DNA of 64,000 bases from Chalara sp. BL73 (GCA_918026815.1 CAKJVC010000010.1:808501-872500); one strand, 5' to 3'; positions 33,541 to 46,623 are shown, counted from the stretch's first letter. The notes: generated by a model not told the origin, from the letters alone. Translations and numbers: made by a program.

Positions 33541-35459
33541 ATAAAGAGATAGTTACACTATGACACAGGGTGGCCTGGTACGAATTTCGCTATATGTCTG
33601 GCACCCATGTTCAACAAAATTCAAGGCGAAGGATTCTAGAACACTTACGAAGGACCCCTATCTTAAGCGAACACTAATCTCTGGGAAAGCCACTATAATT
33701 TCGTAAGGCAGTCAAGTAGGATCTTACACCGAAGGATTTTCAATTTGCTGCGTACTCTTATTAAAAAATAATTTACCAGCTATCTGGTTCTCTGCTTGGG
33801 TAAAATTAATTAGATTTACCCGGTTCGGAAGCCCGGGTTCGAGGCCTTTCCTAGCCAACCCGAGTACGACCTCGAGTCGTTGCATATGTTGTGTGCGTGT
33901 TCAGGGGCGCACTTATTGGGAATTGGGAATTGGGAAGCCAAATGATTTGAGAAAATGTATGCACGTCAACCAACGTATTGCCTTATCGCGTTTCCCAGCT
34001 GTACGTAGGGCGGAAGACCATCTGGTGTGGGTGTCACTATAGTTCTTGTCCATAGCCTAGGCTCCTGAAGGGTGACAATTCCAAACGGGTATTACCCCTT
34101 CATTTTGCTAATGCACCAAGATTGTATTCAAAGACCCGAGGATCTGGCTTACGGACCGAAGGATAATTCAATACCAAGATCACCTCAACATGAAGTTGAA
34201 GTCGCGTGCGAATTAGCCCACGTGATGTTTACCTGATGCAGCATACGACAAGCCGCGAAGGCGTTCTTGCTCAACCAATCCAAAGCAGAATTGACAAGTA
34301 TGAACCAACCGGATAAATGGCCCCACTGATAGTGATTTTACTTGGTGAGAATGCGGGCAGCCATTAGTTTCGGGGCTTCATGTCGGATTGGGGCGTACGC
34401 GGGGCGTTTGCTTCTTTTCTATCCCGCACAGCCTACCGCCCACTGCCGGATCCAAAAATTTTACTTTCGTACTAGAGACACCTTTGTTTTTGTATCAACC
34501 CCAATGGTGTATAGATCAATTCTTTGACTCTGCGACGGACTTGGCGTTCAGCCCCCGACGTCGACGCAAACAACGTATTCTCTCTCTCCTAGACCAGGGC
34601 GTAGTCACCAATAGCCACGAACATCGGATTGGTAGTGAGTAAATAGGTGGCTTTCTCACATAAGCATGGTCTCCGTGTATCTAATACTGCACTTCATATC
34701 GAGTGCAGAGGCTGGCTTGTTGGAAACCATCTCAATTGGCAGCTAAGTACGAATGCCTGCCACATTTTCGCCATCCATTGGCCCGACTTGGCTAGTGCCT
34801 AAAACAACATAGTACTCTCTTGGGCAACGCATTATCAAAAATACAGTCCGAACCACTGGAGGGCTTTGCATTTATCCGAAATCTCTGGGCTGACCAGGCC
34901 CAGTCCTGCCAAGAGGTTACCCAGAAGCTGCTTACTGCATAGACAACGCTAACCCCCGGTAGAATAGCTCGGCAGAAATCCGATTGCAAGTGTCGTGATG
35001 AACGTCTTTGACAACCTCACTGTCGCTACAAGTCCTATTTTGGTATCACCAGCGAGCTGAAATCATGCAGAAAGCCGCCTGAGGTAAAGATAAGGGCAAA
35101 AGCAAGCATTGGTACTATCGTGACGAACCTGAATGCGCTACATGCCAAATAATATGTGTCGTGTACCCCTGGCTTTGTGGCTTGTCGGCCATGTGTTAAC
35201 ATATCTCGATATCGAATTATTGAACGTCGCCAAGGCATGCTAAGATGACTCCAAGACATGAGCATCTGGGGCCCCATGAGGAATTGCTCCTAACAGCACG
35301 GACTCCGGAGCCTGTGGGTCATGTTGGCAAGCGGCTTGCATTCCCAACTTTCGAGAAGCCTTTAAATCCTTCCATCCCCCGTTTTCAGCGAGCCTCGTTT
35401 CCTTCTGTGTACCTTCCCCGTCCCGTGAGAATTTCAGCGCGAGAAAAACGTGATCCAAC
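33541..35459. other. long intergenic region upstream of the Dal5-type transporter
   Basis: About 1.9 kb without a convincing gene. It contains a small direct repeat of GAATTGGGAATTGGGAA near 33919 and a CACGTG near 34220. It probably includes a long regulatory region for the transporter at 35460. Confidence 0.4.
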
Positions 35460-37266
35460 ATGATGGAGAAGTCCAACATTACCCCCAGCGATACCTCTGT
35501 GGACCTAGAAGTCAAGGCTACGGGACAGAACCATGAGCATATACCAGCCTCGACAGAGGTGTCGGGAGAGCCAGAGTTCGACGCGGCACGAACGAAGAAA
35601 CTCATTCGAAAGTTAGATTGGAACATCGTCCCCTTCCTTGCGCTGCTCTACCTGTAAGTCCTCCTAACTGGTTCACGTACCATGGCAAACAAGTGCTCAT
35701 CTCTTGTCAGACTCTCCTTTTTGGACCGTACCAACATTGGAAATGCCAAACTTTTCAGTCTTCAAAAGGATTTGGGTATGCCCGAAACAGGCCGTGGCGC
35801 TATCGTATATAATGTCGCCCTCGCAATTTTCTTCCCTTTCTACGTAGGAGCTGAGATTCCTTCAAATATGATGATGAAGCGTACTCGACCTAGCCTCTGG
35901 CTTACAATTATTATGATGTGAGTAGATATAAAACTTCTTGGTGGGTAATATCTGACAATGTACAGTGGCTGGAGTGTCTGCACAATCGGCATGGGATTTG
36001 TTCACAATTATCATGGCTTATTAGCGGCGCGAGTTTTCTTAGGTCTCTGTGAGGGTGGTTTGTTCCCCGGTGTCACCTACTACATCACAATGTGGTACCG
36101 ACGTCACGAGTGTGGTCTCCGCATGGCGCTCTTCTTTTCAGCTGCTACCGCTGCTGGTGCATTTGGAGGTATTCTTGCCTTCGGTATTGGAAAGATGAGC
36201 GGCGTAGCTGGTCGTGGTGGATGGTCGTGGATTTTCATCTTAGAAGGTCTCCTTACCTTCGTCGTAGCCTGTGTCGCATACTGGGTCATCAATGATTATC
36301 CTCGCACGTGAGTATTGACCACCTTGGACCACAATCCACCTACCCATTTCGAGTTGCCAAACTGACTATCAAAAGTGCGAAATTCTTGACAGAGGAAGAG
36401 AAACTCGAGGTAGAACGTCGTCTTAAGGCAGACCGAAGCTCGCTTGCCGATGAGTTCGACCTTAAATATTTCTGGGACGCGTTAAAGGACTGGAAAATAT
36501 ATATCCACATGTTCATCACTATCGGCATCTACACACCTCTCTACTCAATCTCACTGTTCTTACCCACGTATGTATTCAGCCTCTGATTCATGTTTTTCAT
36601 ACTCACAAAACTGTAGTATCATTAAGAATATGGGTTACACCGCAGAGACAAGTCAGCTTATGACTGTGCCTCCCTATGTGGTTGGTTGTGTCTTCACAAT
36701 CGGAGCAGGTTATCTCGCCGACAGACAGAAGCAACGTGGCATCTTTATGGCAATCTTCGAAATCGTTGCCATCATCGGCTTCGCAATGCTTGCCTCCTCC
36801 TCCAAACCAGGTATTCAATATACTGGAACCTTCTTCGTCGTCTCAGGAATCTATCCTTTGGTGCCCATGGGTGTTGCTTGGAACGGTAACAATATCGGTG
36901 GAAGTCTTAAGCGCGGTGTTGGTATTGCTATGCACGTTGGTTTTGGTAACTTGGGTGGTGCGATCGCCGCATTCTGTTATCTACCATGGTACTCCCCAAG
37001 GTATACTTCCTCTTTCTTTTCAATCATGCGAATAATAACTGACTGACGGCATCAGATTTATCCCTGGACACGCTACACTTGCCGCTACAATTTCCATGTC
37101 CCTTATCTTAACGACTATCATGACAGTGTACCTCCGCCGTGAGAACGCACGACGTGACCGCTGGGCTATCGAGAACAACCTCCGACCCGAGCAATACACG
37201 GAAGAACAGAAGCAAGAGGAGAGACAGAGGGGCGACTATGCTACCTTCTTCAGATATACGATCTAG
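35460..37266 (+). CDS. MFS transporter, anion:cation symporter (Dal5/Tna1-like) family
   Basis: Six exons close in phase: 35460-35653, 35711-35917, 35966-36307, 36376-36567, 36617-37000 and 37056-37266, giving 509 residues. The start could be either of two adjacent ATGs (35460 or 35463). The signature LSFLDRTNIGNAK in helix 1 and GLCEGGLFPGVTYYITMWY in helix 4 are typical of the fungal Dal5 group, which imports allantoate, nicotinate, biotin precursors and similar organic anions by proton symport at the plasma membrane. Twelve membrane spans are likely. The substrate cannot be read from sequence. It lies 1.6 kb upstream of the proline-catabolism pair; a functional link is only possible, not shown. 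Confidence 0.88.
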
Positions 37267-38872
37267 GTGGGCAAGAGGAGGAGATATACCAGACATGATT
37301 ATGCCGAGCTTATGACTAATTCAAAATGGATGCAAGAAAGTTAATAAAGTTTAAGATTGATTGTATATGCTAGAGGATCATCTGAAAAAATTATCCAATC
37401 TGATCGTTCACTTGGAGGGGCATTTCAGTGAATGGAGACTTGGGGAAGTCATTGGTAAGATATTCTCAAGCGGTTTTTCTACGTCTCCCTTGAACATGAT
37501 CTTTTAGAGTCTTGTGGCTGTTTCGATGAAGTGAAGATCCGGCACGGCAAGTGATGCCATGGCTTCTGGGCATATACTAGTCAACACCACACCGTCATCC
37601 CCCAAGCCCGTGGCGTTTATTCCGCCTTCCGAAAACGCCTTCCGAAACCAGCAACATCTAACCCCAAATCTGCCGTTCGCAACATTTTGTTCATCGCCTA
37701 TGCTGTGAGGACTAAGGATTACGTACATGCTCGAACTTCCTCAATCGTGGCTTGCACGCTATTTCCGCATGCAAATAATGTCGTCACAAGCGCTTTCATT
37801 TCCAGTATTTCGGCCTCTAGACCATGAAGATTACCGCGCTGCAAACTCGTGCCTACAAACATGACGAACTCTATAAGCCTAGCCTTCCCTTTTACGCGCT
37901 GATCGCGGTGTCAGAACAAGATGGCAAGCGTGGAATGGGCTGGTGGATAGGTCTAGCATCAGCTATTGCAATCCGCCCGTTCTCTCCGTACAGATGGTGT
38001 CAGGATCAACCAGATCGAAGACACCAATATATATGAAGTGGGATTGCCTTCTCTGACTCTTTCGGGGGGCTAATAATTTTGGTATAGAAAAAGGGTGGTA
38101 AAGTGTCAACTATTAGTGATCTCGGCAAGCTTCTTAGGAACGACTTTATTGGTTGTACCGTGATTTGACCTTCGTGAAGAGGAATATTCACGTCGCAAAG
38201 CTGATTTTTGCATGGATGGATGATGCAAAGGTTGCTCTGAAGAGGACTCCCATAACAAGTGCGAGTTAGAAGACACGCCAATGAAGAATATCCGGTGGGC
38301 ATGCCATGTGATCGCTTCTGACGAACAGATAGGGCTAAAATCCAGGGACCCTTTGGGAGCCTTACTGATGTAAAAGAATCACTTGTAGTCAGTTCTTCAG
38401 TGACAATCCAGCAGTCACTGTATTATAGATTAGGTGACCCCGTGACAAGCGCCTGACTTAGCGAGGCACATGACTTAGCCCCATTTTATCCAAACACGTC
38501 TTAGTCCAACCTTATTTCCACCAGGCTTTGTCTCATTTCTTGAATACATTATACAGATCTCGTCATCTATTCATCGTCTAGCCTAATTGACTATTTCACT
38601 TACCCAGTCCTAGGTACATAGTCTAGGCGCGTGTTTACCTCAACAGCGGGAGTATCATCCCTCATCTTTTGTACCACCTGGCCATCCGACCGCAAATCAG
38701 GGACGGCCACGCGATTTATCCAAAGTATGATATGTTGTGGATCATATACTTGCATTGCCTGATGCAAGCGCGCTGTTGATTGTGGTTGCAGGCGGGATAT
38801 GCTTTCTTACACGGTGACAGAAAGGTGGGGTGGTTGAGAGTGCAGTCAAACTTCAACTTTCTGAGATTTGCG
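37267..38872. other. intergenic region with a possible small minus-strand gene
   Basis: On the minus strand a frame from an ATG near 37880 reads MFVGTSLQRGNLHGLEAEIL and continues to about 37735, where GTACGT could be a donor. A second frame at 37728-37504 follows, but I could not join them in phase. The remainder includes the P5CDH promoter. Confidence 0.3.
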
Positions 38873-40972
38873 ATGCATTCTCACAATTCATCATTGATCG
38901 GTATGAGGACTATGCTAGGAAGAAACTGGAAGGGTGCTCATTCATTCCTGAAACCCTTTCAAAGCGGACTTCATAAATTTCAATCAGTTCGGGCAAGAAT
39001 AGCTACTTATAATAAGCCGTTCTTTGAGAATGAACCTAGTGTGAGTGCGATTCTTTGATTAATCATATCTTGAACCGCAAGATGTTGAGATATCGATTCA
39101 GCGCCATGAATTGGTGTTCTGTCGTTAGCATCTCCCAAGATCAGTTTTCGCTACTCTCGTACCAATTTCTGCTTTCTACTCTTCAATAACGGATTTCCGA
39201 GAATCCACCCATAGCCTATCAGCGAAATTTCCTATGTTCTTCGCTGATAAATTCTCATCTGAATTCTAACCTTCTGTTAGCCAACATATTCGAAGGGCTC
39301 TCCGGAGCGAGCTGCCATAACAGAGGCGCTCAGAGACCTCAAATCAAAGCTTCCCGTGAAAATTCCGCTTGCGATAGCAGGAAAATCCGTATGTGCCTTC
39401 CATCATTTCGGTCAGAATTCTCAACTGATATTCCAGATTTTCGACAATACCAGCCTCAAACAACTCAATCCATCCGAGCACCGGCAAGTCGTTGCTCGGT
39501 GGGTACCAGCAAACAAGAATCATGTCGAAGAGGCAATCGAAGCAGCATTGGCTGCAAAACCTGCCTGGGAGGGTCTATCTTTTGAAGACCGTGCTGCAAT
39601 TCTCCTCCGTTCAGCCGAGCTCGTGACGGGTAAGTATCGCTATGAGATCGTAGCAGCGACTATGTTGGGCCAAGGCAAGAATATCTGGCAAGCGGAGATA
39701 GATGCAGCTGCTGAGGTTGCTGATTTCATGCGGTAAGTGCAGACAGGAGTGTGTAACTTTTGTCAATTCTGATACATTATAAGCTGCTATGTTCAAGCCG
39801 GGATGGACCTCTTGGCTCAGCAACCAGCTGTCAATCCTCCTGGAACCTGGAATAGACTAGAGTATCGCGCATTAGAGGGCTTCGTGTATGCAATTTCGCC
39901 ATTTAATTTCACTGCACTGGGAGCGAATCTCGTCCTGGGTCCGGCCTTAATGGGAAATGTTGTCATTTGGAAGCCATCGCTTTATGCACTGCATGCGAGC
40001 TGGATTCTTTACAAGATCCTTCTTGAGGCTGGGTTGCCTGAGAACGTTATCCAGTTCGTTCCTGGAGATGCAGAAGAAATCACTGATACAGTTTTCAAGA
40101 GTCCGCATTTTGCAGCACTCAACTTCACTGGCTCCACACAAGTTTTCAAGAGTTTGTTGGGCAAGATTGGAGTGGCTACAGCTCAGGATACATATTTGAG
40201 CTATCCCCGTGTTGTTGGAGAGACAGGAGGCAAGAACTTCCATCTTGTGCATCAGAGTGCGGACGTGGAAAGCGCTGTCAACAACACAGTTCGAGGTATT
40301 GTCGAATATCAAGGCCAAAAATGTTCTGCAACATCACGAATATACGTCGCTCGTTCCATATGGCCACAGTTCAAGAAGATAATTATAGCAAAATTTGAGA
40401 AAATCAAGGTTGGAAGCGTGGAAAATTATGAGAATTTGGTGAATGCAGTCATTCACGAACAAGCTTTTGATCGACTTGCGGATGTCATAGAAAACGCCAG
40501 ATCTGACACCTCCCTTACATTACTTGCGGGTGGGAAAGCGTCAAAGGAAGACGGTTTCTTCGTCTACCCAACAATATATGAGACAAGCAATCCAAATCAT
40601 GAGCTATTAAAAAGGGAGCTTTTTGGACCTATCGGAATAATTTACGTATTCAACGACAATGAATGGAAGGAGACACTCAAGCTCGTCGACTCTACCTCAG
40701 CATATGGCCTTACAGGTAGTGTCTTTGCCCTCGATCAGAAAGCGCTTCACGAAGCAGAGATAGCCCTTCGTCACTCAGCTGGCAACTTCTATATAAACAC
40801 TAAGAGTACTGGGTCAGTTGTTGCGCAGCAACCGTTTGGCGGAAGTCGCGGCAGCGGAACAAATGATAAGTCAGGGACAACGAATCTTTTGATTCGCTTC
40901 TCGAGCATACGGGCCATAAAGGAAGACTTCGGCAGGTTATCTGATATTGAGTATCCCAGTAACGATATTTGA
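38873..40972 (+). CDS. PUT2: delta-1-pyrroline-5-carboxylate dehydrogenase, mitochondrial
   Basis: Four exons close in phase: 38873-39040, 39281-39388, 39437-39732 and 39784-40972, giving 586 residues. The start may instead be the ATG at 38903; both give a basic mitochondrial presequence. Conserved landmarks are ENEPS/PTYSKGSPERAAI at the first junction, the cofactor-binding region around NFTGSTQVF, the catalytic base in GETGGKNFH and the catalytic cysteine in YQGQKCSATSR. It oxidises P5C (glutamate semialdehyde) to glutamate with NAD+, the second step of proline breakdown. The first intron is unusually long (240 bases). The second intron (48 bases) is a multiple of three without a stop, so retention would insert 16 residues. 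Proline dehydrogenase lies 540 bases downstream. Confidence 0.93.
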
Positions 40973-41512
40973 AAAGAGCCAATCTATAACATATGACGTA
41001 ATCTAGAGGCACTTTTGATATCCAAAATGTCTTTTAAGTTTCATGAAATCGACCAAACTTCGGCAAATAGGTAACACAGCCACTGAAAGGACTGAAGTCT
41101 GCAATATGTCCTCTATGATCTCGATCAGGCGACAAACTTCTCGCGAAATCGGGAAAGCCACTTCAGACCTCTAGACACAGATTCCGATGAAGGTTTAGCG
41201 TGGAAACTTTATACCTTCTTTAACCGCGTACGGAAGCCGTTGGTGCAGACTGGCATGCATGATTGCGCTGCACTAGAATAGGGGGTGGATCTTATCTACC
41301 ACTCAATAAGTGTCAATGCTGTGTCATTAACTTGGACACGAGTGTACCCCACTTGTGAGTTGTAAACCTCTTTAGGCGGGGGATTTGTCCGGAAGGTTAC
41401 AGACTACCAGAGATAGGCTGATAGCTTGATAGACTCAAACATTTGTTATGAAGAACAGACTTTCCTAAGATTCTTTACATCATTACTACTGGAGCTCGCG
41501 CCCATAGGAAAT
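40973..41512. other. intergenic region between P5CDH and PRODH
   Basis: About 540 bases holding the P5CDH 3' flank and the PRODH promoter. No gene. I could not confirm a PrnA-type CCGG-spaced site. Confidence 0.5.
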
Positions 41513-42995
41513 ATGGAGTTATGGAGAGCAGTTCCGAGAAACTCGAAATACTCTATCACGTGCCTTTACCACCCGTTACGAATTGCACGTGTAGCTCAGT
41601 GGCGTGGAATATCAACAAATCCAATCATCGAAGGGTCTCACCGTGGAGAATCCAAACGACCAAGTGTATCACAGACTAAGGAGGGAAATAAATTTCAACA
41701 GCTTCCTCCGCTATCAGTCATGCCAACTGGAATTTTGCTCCGTACATTGATGGTAACATATATCCTGTCTTCACCTCGCCTTGTGAGCTTGAGTCTCCCA
41801 ATTATGGACCGAATATCCAACAGCAATTCCTGGTTTCTGAACCCAGATCGAAACCCTATCTTGCATGCTATCATCAGGAAGATGTTCTATGACCACTTCG
41901 CTGCTGGTGAGAATGAGACAGAGATCAGAAGAACGATGATGACCATGAAGAGAATGGGTTTTGAAGGCGTTATCTTGGGATATGGAAGAGAGACCCTTGT
42001 TGATCATGATAATTGCTCCAGAGCTTCAGACGTAATGGAGAAGTGTATTAAAGAATGGAAGGATGGGACCTTGAGAACTTTGGCAATGCTTGGAAAGGGA
42101 GACTTTCTCGCGCTGAAGTAAGTACGAGTCTCATGGAATATATTTAACTGACGGCTGACTTCCCAGGTTTACTGGGGCTGGCCCAGAGTCAACTGAGGCT
42201 TTAGCCAAAAGAAAACCACCTTCACCTGCCATGTCAGAAGCCATAGAGGAAATATGTGATCAGGCATCGAAACAAGCCACTCGAATATGGGTCGATGCTG
42301 AGCAACAAGTGTTCCAGCCAGGTATTGACTCATGGACAACCGATATGATGAGAAAATACAACCACAATGGGAATGCTTTGATCTACAATACATTCCAAGC
42401 GTATCTGAAAGGGACACCTAAAAATATTTCTTACCATATGAAGCTTGCTCAAGATGAAGGCTGGGCACTTGGAATCAAGTTGGTACGGGGAGCATATATT
42501 GCGAGCGAGCAACGGCATCTGATTCATGACACCATCGAGGAGACTCATGCTGCATACAACTCGATCGTCCAATCGTTGCTGACAAAGTCGTTCCCGGGTA
42601 TAGAGGGAGAGTTTCCCATTGTGCAGCTGATGCTTGCATCTCATAATTCAGAAAGTGTCAAACGTGGCTATGAGACCTGGAAATCACGAAGTGAGCAAGG
42701 ACTTCCGACCATCAAACTCGAGCTTGGGCAGCTTCAAGGAATGGCGGATGAATTGAGCTGTGGACTGGTACAGATACGGCAGCAAATGGAAATCAGCGAG
42801 AGCGCGGGTACGAATTCGTCGCTGTATCCAAGGGCATTCAAATGTCTGTGCTGGGGACGGACACAAGAATGCACTCAGTTTCTCATGAGACGAGTGACAG
42901 AGAATAGAGGATCGTTGGACAGAACGAGGGTGTGGATGGCGGGACTCAAGGATGAGCTAAGACGGCGTATCAAGCTCAGGATGAAGTTTAGTTAG
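41513..42995 (+). CDS. PUT1: proline dehydrogenase (proline oxidase), mitochondrial
   Basis: Two exons close in phase: 41513-42117 and 42167-42995, giving 477 residues. The N-terminus is basic and Ser-rich, fitting a mitochondrial presequence. The barrel carries the family motifs GFEGVILGYGRE, RIWVDAEQQ, NTFQAYLK, the signature GWALGIKLVRGAYI and the C-terminal substrate-binding FLMRRVTENRGS. It oxidises proline to P5C, passing electrons through FAD to ubiquinone. It is transcribed in the same direction as P5CDH. The stretch after GLVQIRQQ and before KCLCWG is somewhat diverged but in frame. Confidence 0.92.
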
Positions 42996-43686
42996 TCTAC
43001 AGTGGAGATCCAATACACTTTGTCTGTTCCTAAAAGCCGAGATCCGACACTTTGCGTTTGATAAAGTAGTAAAGGGGTTTAAGCGAGGTAAGCTTTATCA
43101 CAAATTTTCTAAAGATAAGGGATCAGCTATACTATCCGTATTCCATTCCGACCAGTCAAAAGATACGCCTTACTTACACTGCACAAAAGGCTGATTTGTC
43201 TTTATTGGAAATATGTTGGCTGGAATAACTTTGAGTTGTGCATGCGGTCTCTTTATGTGACCAAGTTGAAAGCTCTACTGTCCAGCAACTTTTTTAAAAT
43301 TCTAGAGATGGAGAGTACAATTCTCACATGGTTGAATACCTCGACTTCCGTTTTGTGTCGATATACTATATTCTCATACACTAACAAGCCCGCCTATGCA
43401 AGGGGCGGCATCTAATGCCACTCCCACAATTGCCAAGAATCCTCACCGCTTAATTATGCCATGTAGACATCGTCATACTACATTGTCTTTGATTCTCCGT
43501 CTTGGTTCGAAATTAGGCGCAATTGCTCCCTACGGTTAACTATTACTTAATACAGGAATACTGGATATCGTGTTGAAATATAAATACAGCCTGACAACCA
43601 TGGCTCTTGACGCGCAAAGCAATGTGAGCAAGCTCTCAATGTAGCCCTCCAATCTTGTTCTGATCTTTTTCTAGTGGAACATCGAG
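42996..43686. other. intergenic region
   Basis: No gene supported; AT-rich sequence leading to the F-box gene. Confidence 0.45.
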
Positions 43687-44892
43687 ATGTCACAACCTCT
43701 CAAGATATCCTCCCATACTCGGCGTCGCACATCAGCTCCAAAGTCGCCGGTCCTTCTCCCTATACGCTCCAATTCGACCCGCGAAGTCCCTCTGCCACCA
43801 GAAATTCTCACTCAAATATTTCGTCATGTCTCTGACTTGGAGAATGCCCAAGCAGCGTTCTACTCCTGCACACTGACATCGCACATCTGGTACACGATTT
43901 GCACACCATACCTCTATGCTCGACCTATACTTACAGGTGGAAACTTCTCGCTTTTCACGGACACAATCTGCCCCTCAAAGAATGCGAAGATACGGCACTC
44001 ACCCCTCGCACCCCTCGTCAAGAGGCTAGACATGGGCCGACTAGTACATAACTCCTCGCGCTCCCTCACAGCCCGGCTGCTTGGGCGGCTAAAACCAAAT
44101 ATTGAAGAATTCGTGGCCCCGCAAGCCTCCTTCGCCATAAACAGTTTTGCAGCGCTCTCAAAATGCACCATGCTACGAGAGCTAGACCTGAGTCTGATAA
44201 GCGCCAGCATATCTGACAAACAACTCTTCCAAACCCTTGCGCCTCTGCAGAAACTCGAAACTCTATTCTTTCCACGCACATCCACCGGGTTAAGGGATAG
44301 ACAGGGAGACGAATATATATGGCCGCCAAAACTAAAAGTTCTCCATCTGGCGGGAGGAGTAGATGACCACTTCCTGCGTCATCAACTCGTTAACGTGCCT
44401 CCATCTCTCACCAGACTGAGTATACAACACTGCTCTCAAGTCTACGCGCCAGTCCTCCTCGAAACCCTCTCCAGAATTGGCCCACGGCTGCAGCACCTCA
44501 CAGTCCGACACGGCATGTCCAAGCTACAAGTCGGAATCCTCGACACCCTCTTCATCTTATGCCCGAACCTTGTTGCCCTTCGGGTTTCAGCGGACTATAT
44601 CAGCAACGAAATGTTCCGAATTATTCCGGAGAGTCACCCTCTCAGGATATTGGACCTGGATTGCTCGCCGCAGGCGGGTGCTGATGTAGGCATTGATGCC
44701 GGTGTGATATACAAGGTTGTGGAGGACGGGCAACTACGGAATTTACGGAGAGTCATAGCCAGTCCGCGTCTTGCATGGTCAGCGAGCAAGAAGACAAGAA
44801 GAGATGTGGGGGACCTTGTTGAAGTTCTTGAGGATGCGGAAATGGAGAGACCGCTTGGGCTGACACCAGGCGTGTTTGTCATGAAAGACTGA
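43687..44892 (+). CDS. F-box protein with leucine-rich repeats, 401 aa
   Basis: A single exon. A basic N-terminal segment is followed by an F-box at about residues 35-80 (VPLPPEILTQIFRHVSDLEN, then ACTLTSHIWYTI-like FYSCTLTSHIWYTI). Leucine-rich repeat-like segments follow (MLRELDLSLISASISD, KLKVLHLAGGVDDHFL, LQHLTVRHGMSKLQ, LRILDLDC). It fits a substrate receptor of an SCF ubiquitin ligase. Unlike the F-box locus at 18.5-20.7 kb, this frame is intact. The target is unknown. Confidence 0.8.
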   Translation: MSQPLKISSHTRRRTSAPKSPVLLPIRSNSTREVPLPPEILTQIFRHVSDLENAQAAFYSCTLTSHIWYTICTPYLYARPILTGGNFSLFTDTICPSKNAKIRHSPLAPLVKRLDMGRLVHNSSRSLTARLLGRLKPNIEEFVAPQASFAINSFAALSKCTMLRELDLSLISASISDKQLFQTLAPLQKLETLFFPRTSTGLRDRQGDEYIWPPKLKVLHLAGGVDDHFLRHQLVNVPPSLTRLSIQHCSQVYAPVLLETLSRIGPRLQHLTVRHGMSKLQVGILDTLFILCPNLVALRVSADYISNEMFRIIPESHPLRILDLDCSPQAGADVGIDAGVIYKVVEDGQLRNLRRVIASPRLAWSASKKTRRDVGDLVEVLEDAEMERPLGLTPGVFVMKD

Positions 44893-45132
44893 TCTATCCT
44901 TGGCGATATAATGCAACATGCATCTCACAAGTTTGAGAGACCCTCTCAGCTCACGTCATATTCCATATGAAAGGTAAGTCACCATGTTCAATCACACACA
45001 ATCGCAAGGTATGTCATTTGGAGTTCGGTAGTATGATTCTGTAACGTTTGCTATGGAATGTACTCGTCTCTCTGACGTGGAATAAAATGCTTCATGCTAA
45101 ACTTCGATAAGCTAAAGTAGCATATGAAATAC

Positions 45133-46218
45133 TTAGAACCACCACATTAAATCATCAATGTTACTCTCTTCTCGGACGATCAATTGTCTCTTTGCCGCAT
45201 CCAGAATTCTTATACTTTCGTCATATACATTCTTATCATCATTTTGGCCGAACGCAATGCCATTCTCGCGGTCTCTTCGCCGCTCATCGTTTACCTCTCG
45301 AACTCTGGCTTCATATGCGTCGCAGATTCTGTGTTTATTAGTTCAAAGCACCCCTAGCTGGATATCGAGTAAGGGCAGACGTACTCCATCTTCGATACGC
45401 CTTTGGTTATGCCGAGAACGAAGTGTGGATCTTCAATGTGATCAACCTTGTGGGTCGTAGTCGATCCTTTCTGTCTACTTCTGTAAGACAGATTCTGCCT
45501 GGTGGTGATATCGCTAAGTGCTTGCCGCGATTCCTGTTGATTGAGTTGATCTCGCGGCTGCGGTAAGCATTGCTTGTCGTACTGTGGTCGATAAAAGTCT
45601 CCTCGAGGCTGTGGTAGATCTCTAAAGCCTAAGTTGTATTAGTGGAAGTTTCCAGCTAACGAGAATTCGCGACGCTTCGTGATTCGTGTTTTGAAGAAGT
45701 AGTTCATGCTTACCTTCTCTGCTATGCCGACTTGGTGAGCAAGATCTCCTCCTTAATGGGCTTCGTTCTCTTACACCTTGACTGTCTGACTTTCCTTCTC
45801 GCTGTGGGGACATTGAACGGCGTCGATCTCTGTCTGTATGAAAATGTCGTTCTTGCCCTGCCAATAGTCGTCAGATTGCCAACACTCTGTGTTAAACTAA
45901 AACCTTGCAAATATGGAGTTTTTCAATTGTCCTACCCTCATATATACATTCCCCATTATAGTAAATAGCACTGCCGGGTGATATCTTGATACTATTGAGA
46001 ATCTTATCACATAGGATAGGATCATGATCTAGGTCCCATTTTCTGCACCACCGGCGCGTTCCTGGAAGTGGCCCTCTATATCTAACTCGGCTCTTACGAG
46101 GGCAGTATCTTTCGATATGGTTCAGGCCTCCGCATTGGTGGCATATCCGTGGCCCATGGTGGCAAGGGCCATAATGAAATCCTCGGCAATTTGTACATGG
46201 AACAGGCGCAGAGGGCAT
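45133..46218 (-). CDS. RS-rich zinc-knuckle protein, 284 aa
   Basis: Four exons close in phase: 46218-45948, 45857-45714, 45628-45385 and 45328-45133. Exon 1 has an atypical knuckle C8-x2-C11-x3-H15-x3-C19 and a classical CCHC knuckle C26-x2-C29-x4-H34-x4-C39, then a further Cys/His-rich segment. Exon 2 is Arg/Ser-rich (RDRRRSMSPQREGK, RSCSPSRHSRE), and exons 3-4 are charged, ending in a helical block (YEARVREVNDERRRDRENG). CCHC knuckles with RS stretches suggest RNA binding. The ATG at 46218 follows an acceptor-like TTATAG, so a 5' exon upstream (46845-46624) may belong to it; the join would be in phase. Confidence 0.68.
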
Positions 46219-46623
46219 CTATAATCATGTGCGTTTAAGTTGAATATTCTATCATACCAGCCAAGTAGTGTTCACCTTCGCTTCGCAAAATTCTTATTCA
46301 AGCAGTTAGATAAAGCTGGGTCGACAATCCAAATAGATCCAGCCCACGAATCGATGAGCTCTTGAGCGCGGCCCGACGATTAACTGGAACGGTTGATAGG
46401 GAAACACTTAATGGTCTTTCGTAAGTTGAAGGTATTATACCACAACATCAATTCTGGTGCGCTGCTACTATTCTGATTTGGGTGCGATTGAAAATAAGTT
46501 ACAGAAGAAATTGAGGGTGGAAAGGTGAAAACATCAACATCGTCTGAATCTTTCCTCATTTGGACAGACACACGTGACAGAAGGACTGCCGCCTCACGTC
46601 TTGTTCTGGTAGGCACTGCTTAC

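Noticed and set aside
33815..33850. B-box-like GGGTTCGAGGCC
   Set aside because: No matching A box or acceptor stem was found upstream.
37824..38036. 70-codon plus-strand frame before the P5CDH gene
   Set aside because: No conserved motif; it is antisense to a minus-strand frame that looks slightly more coding.
41585..41610. tRNA-like A box (TAGCTCAGTGGCG)
   Set aside because: It lies inside the proline dehydrogenase coding exon and no cloverleaf or B box follows at the right distance.
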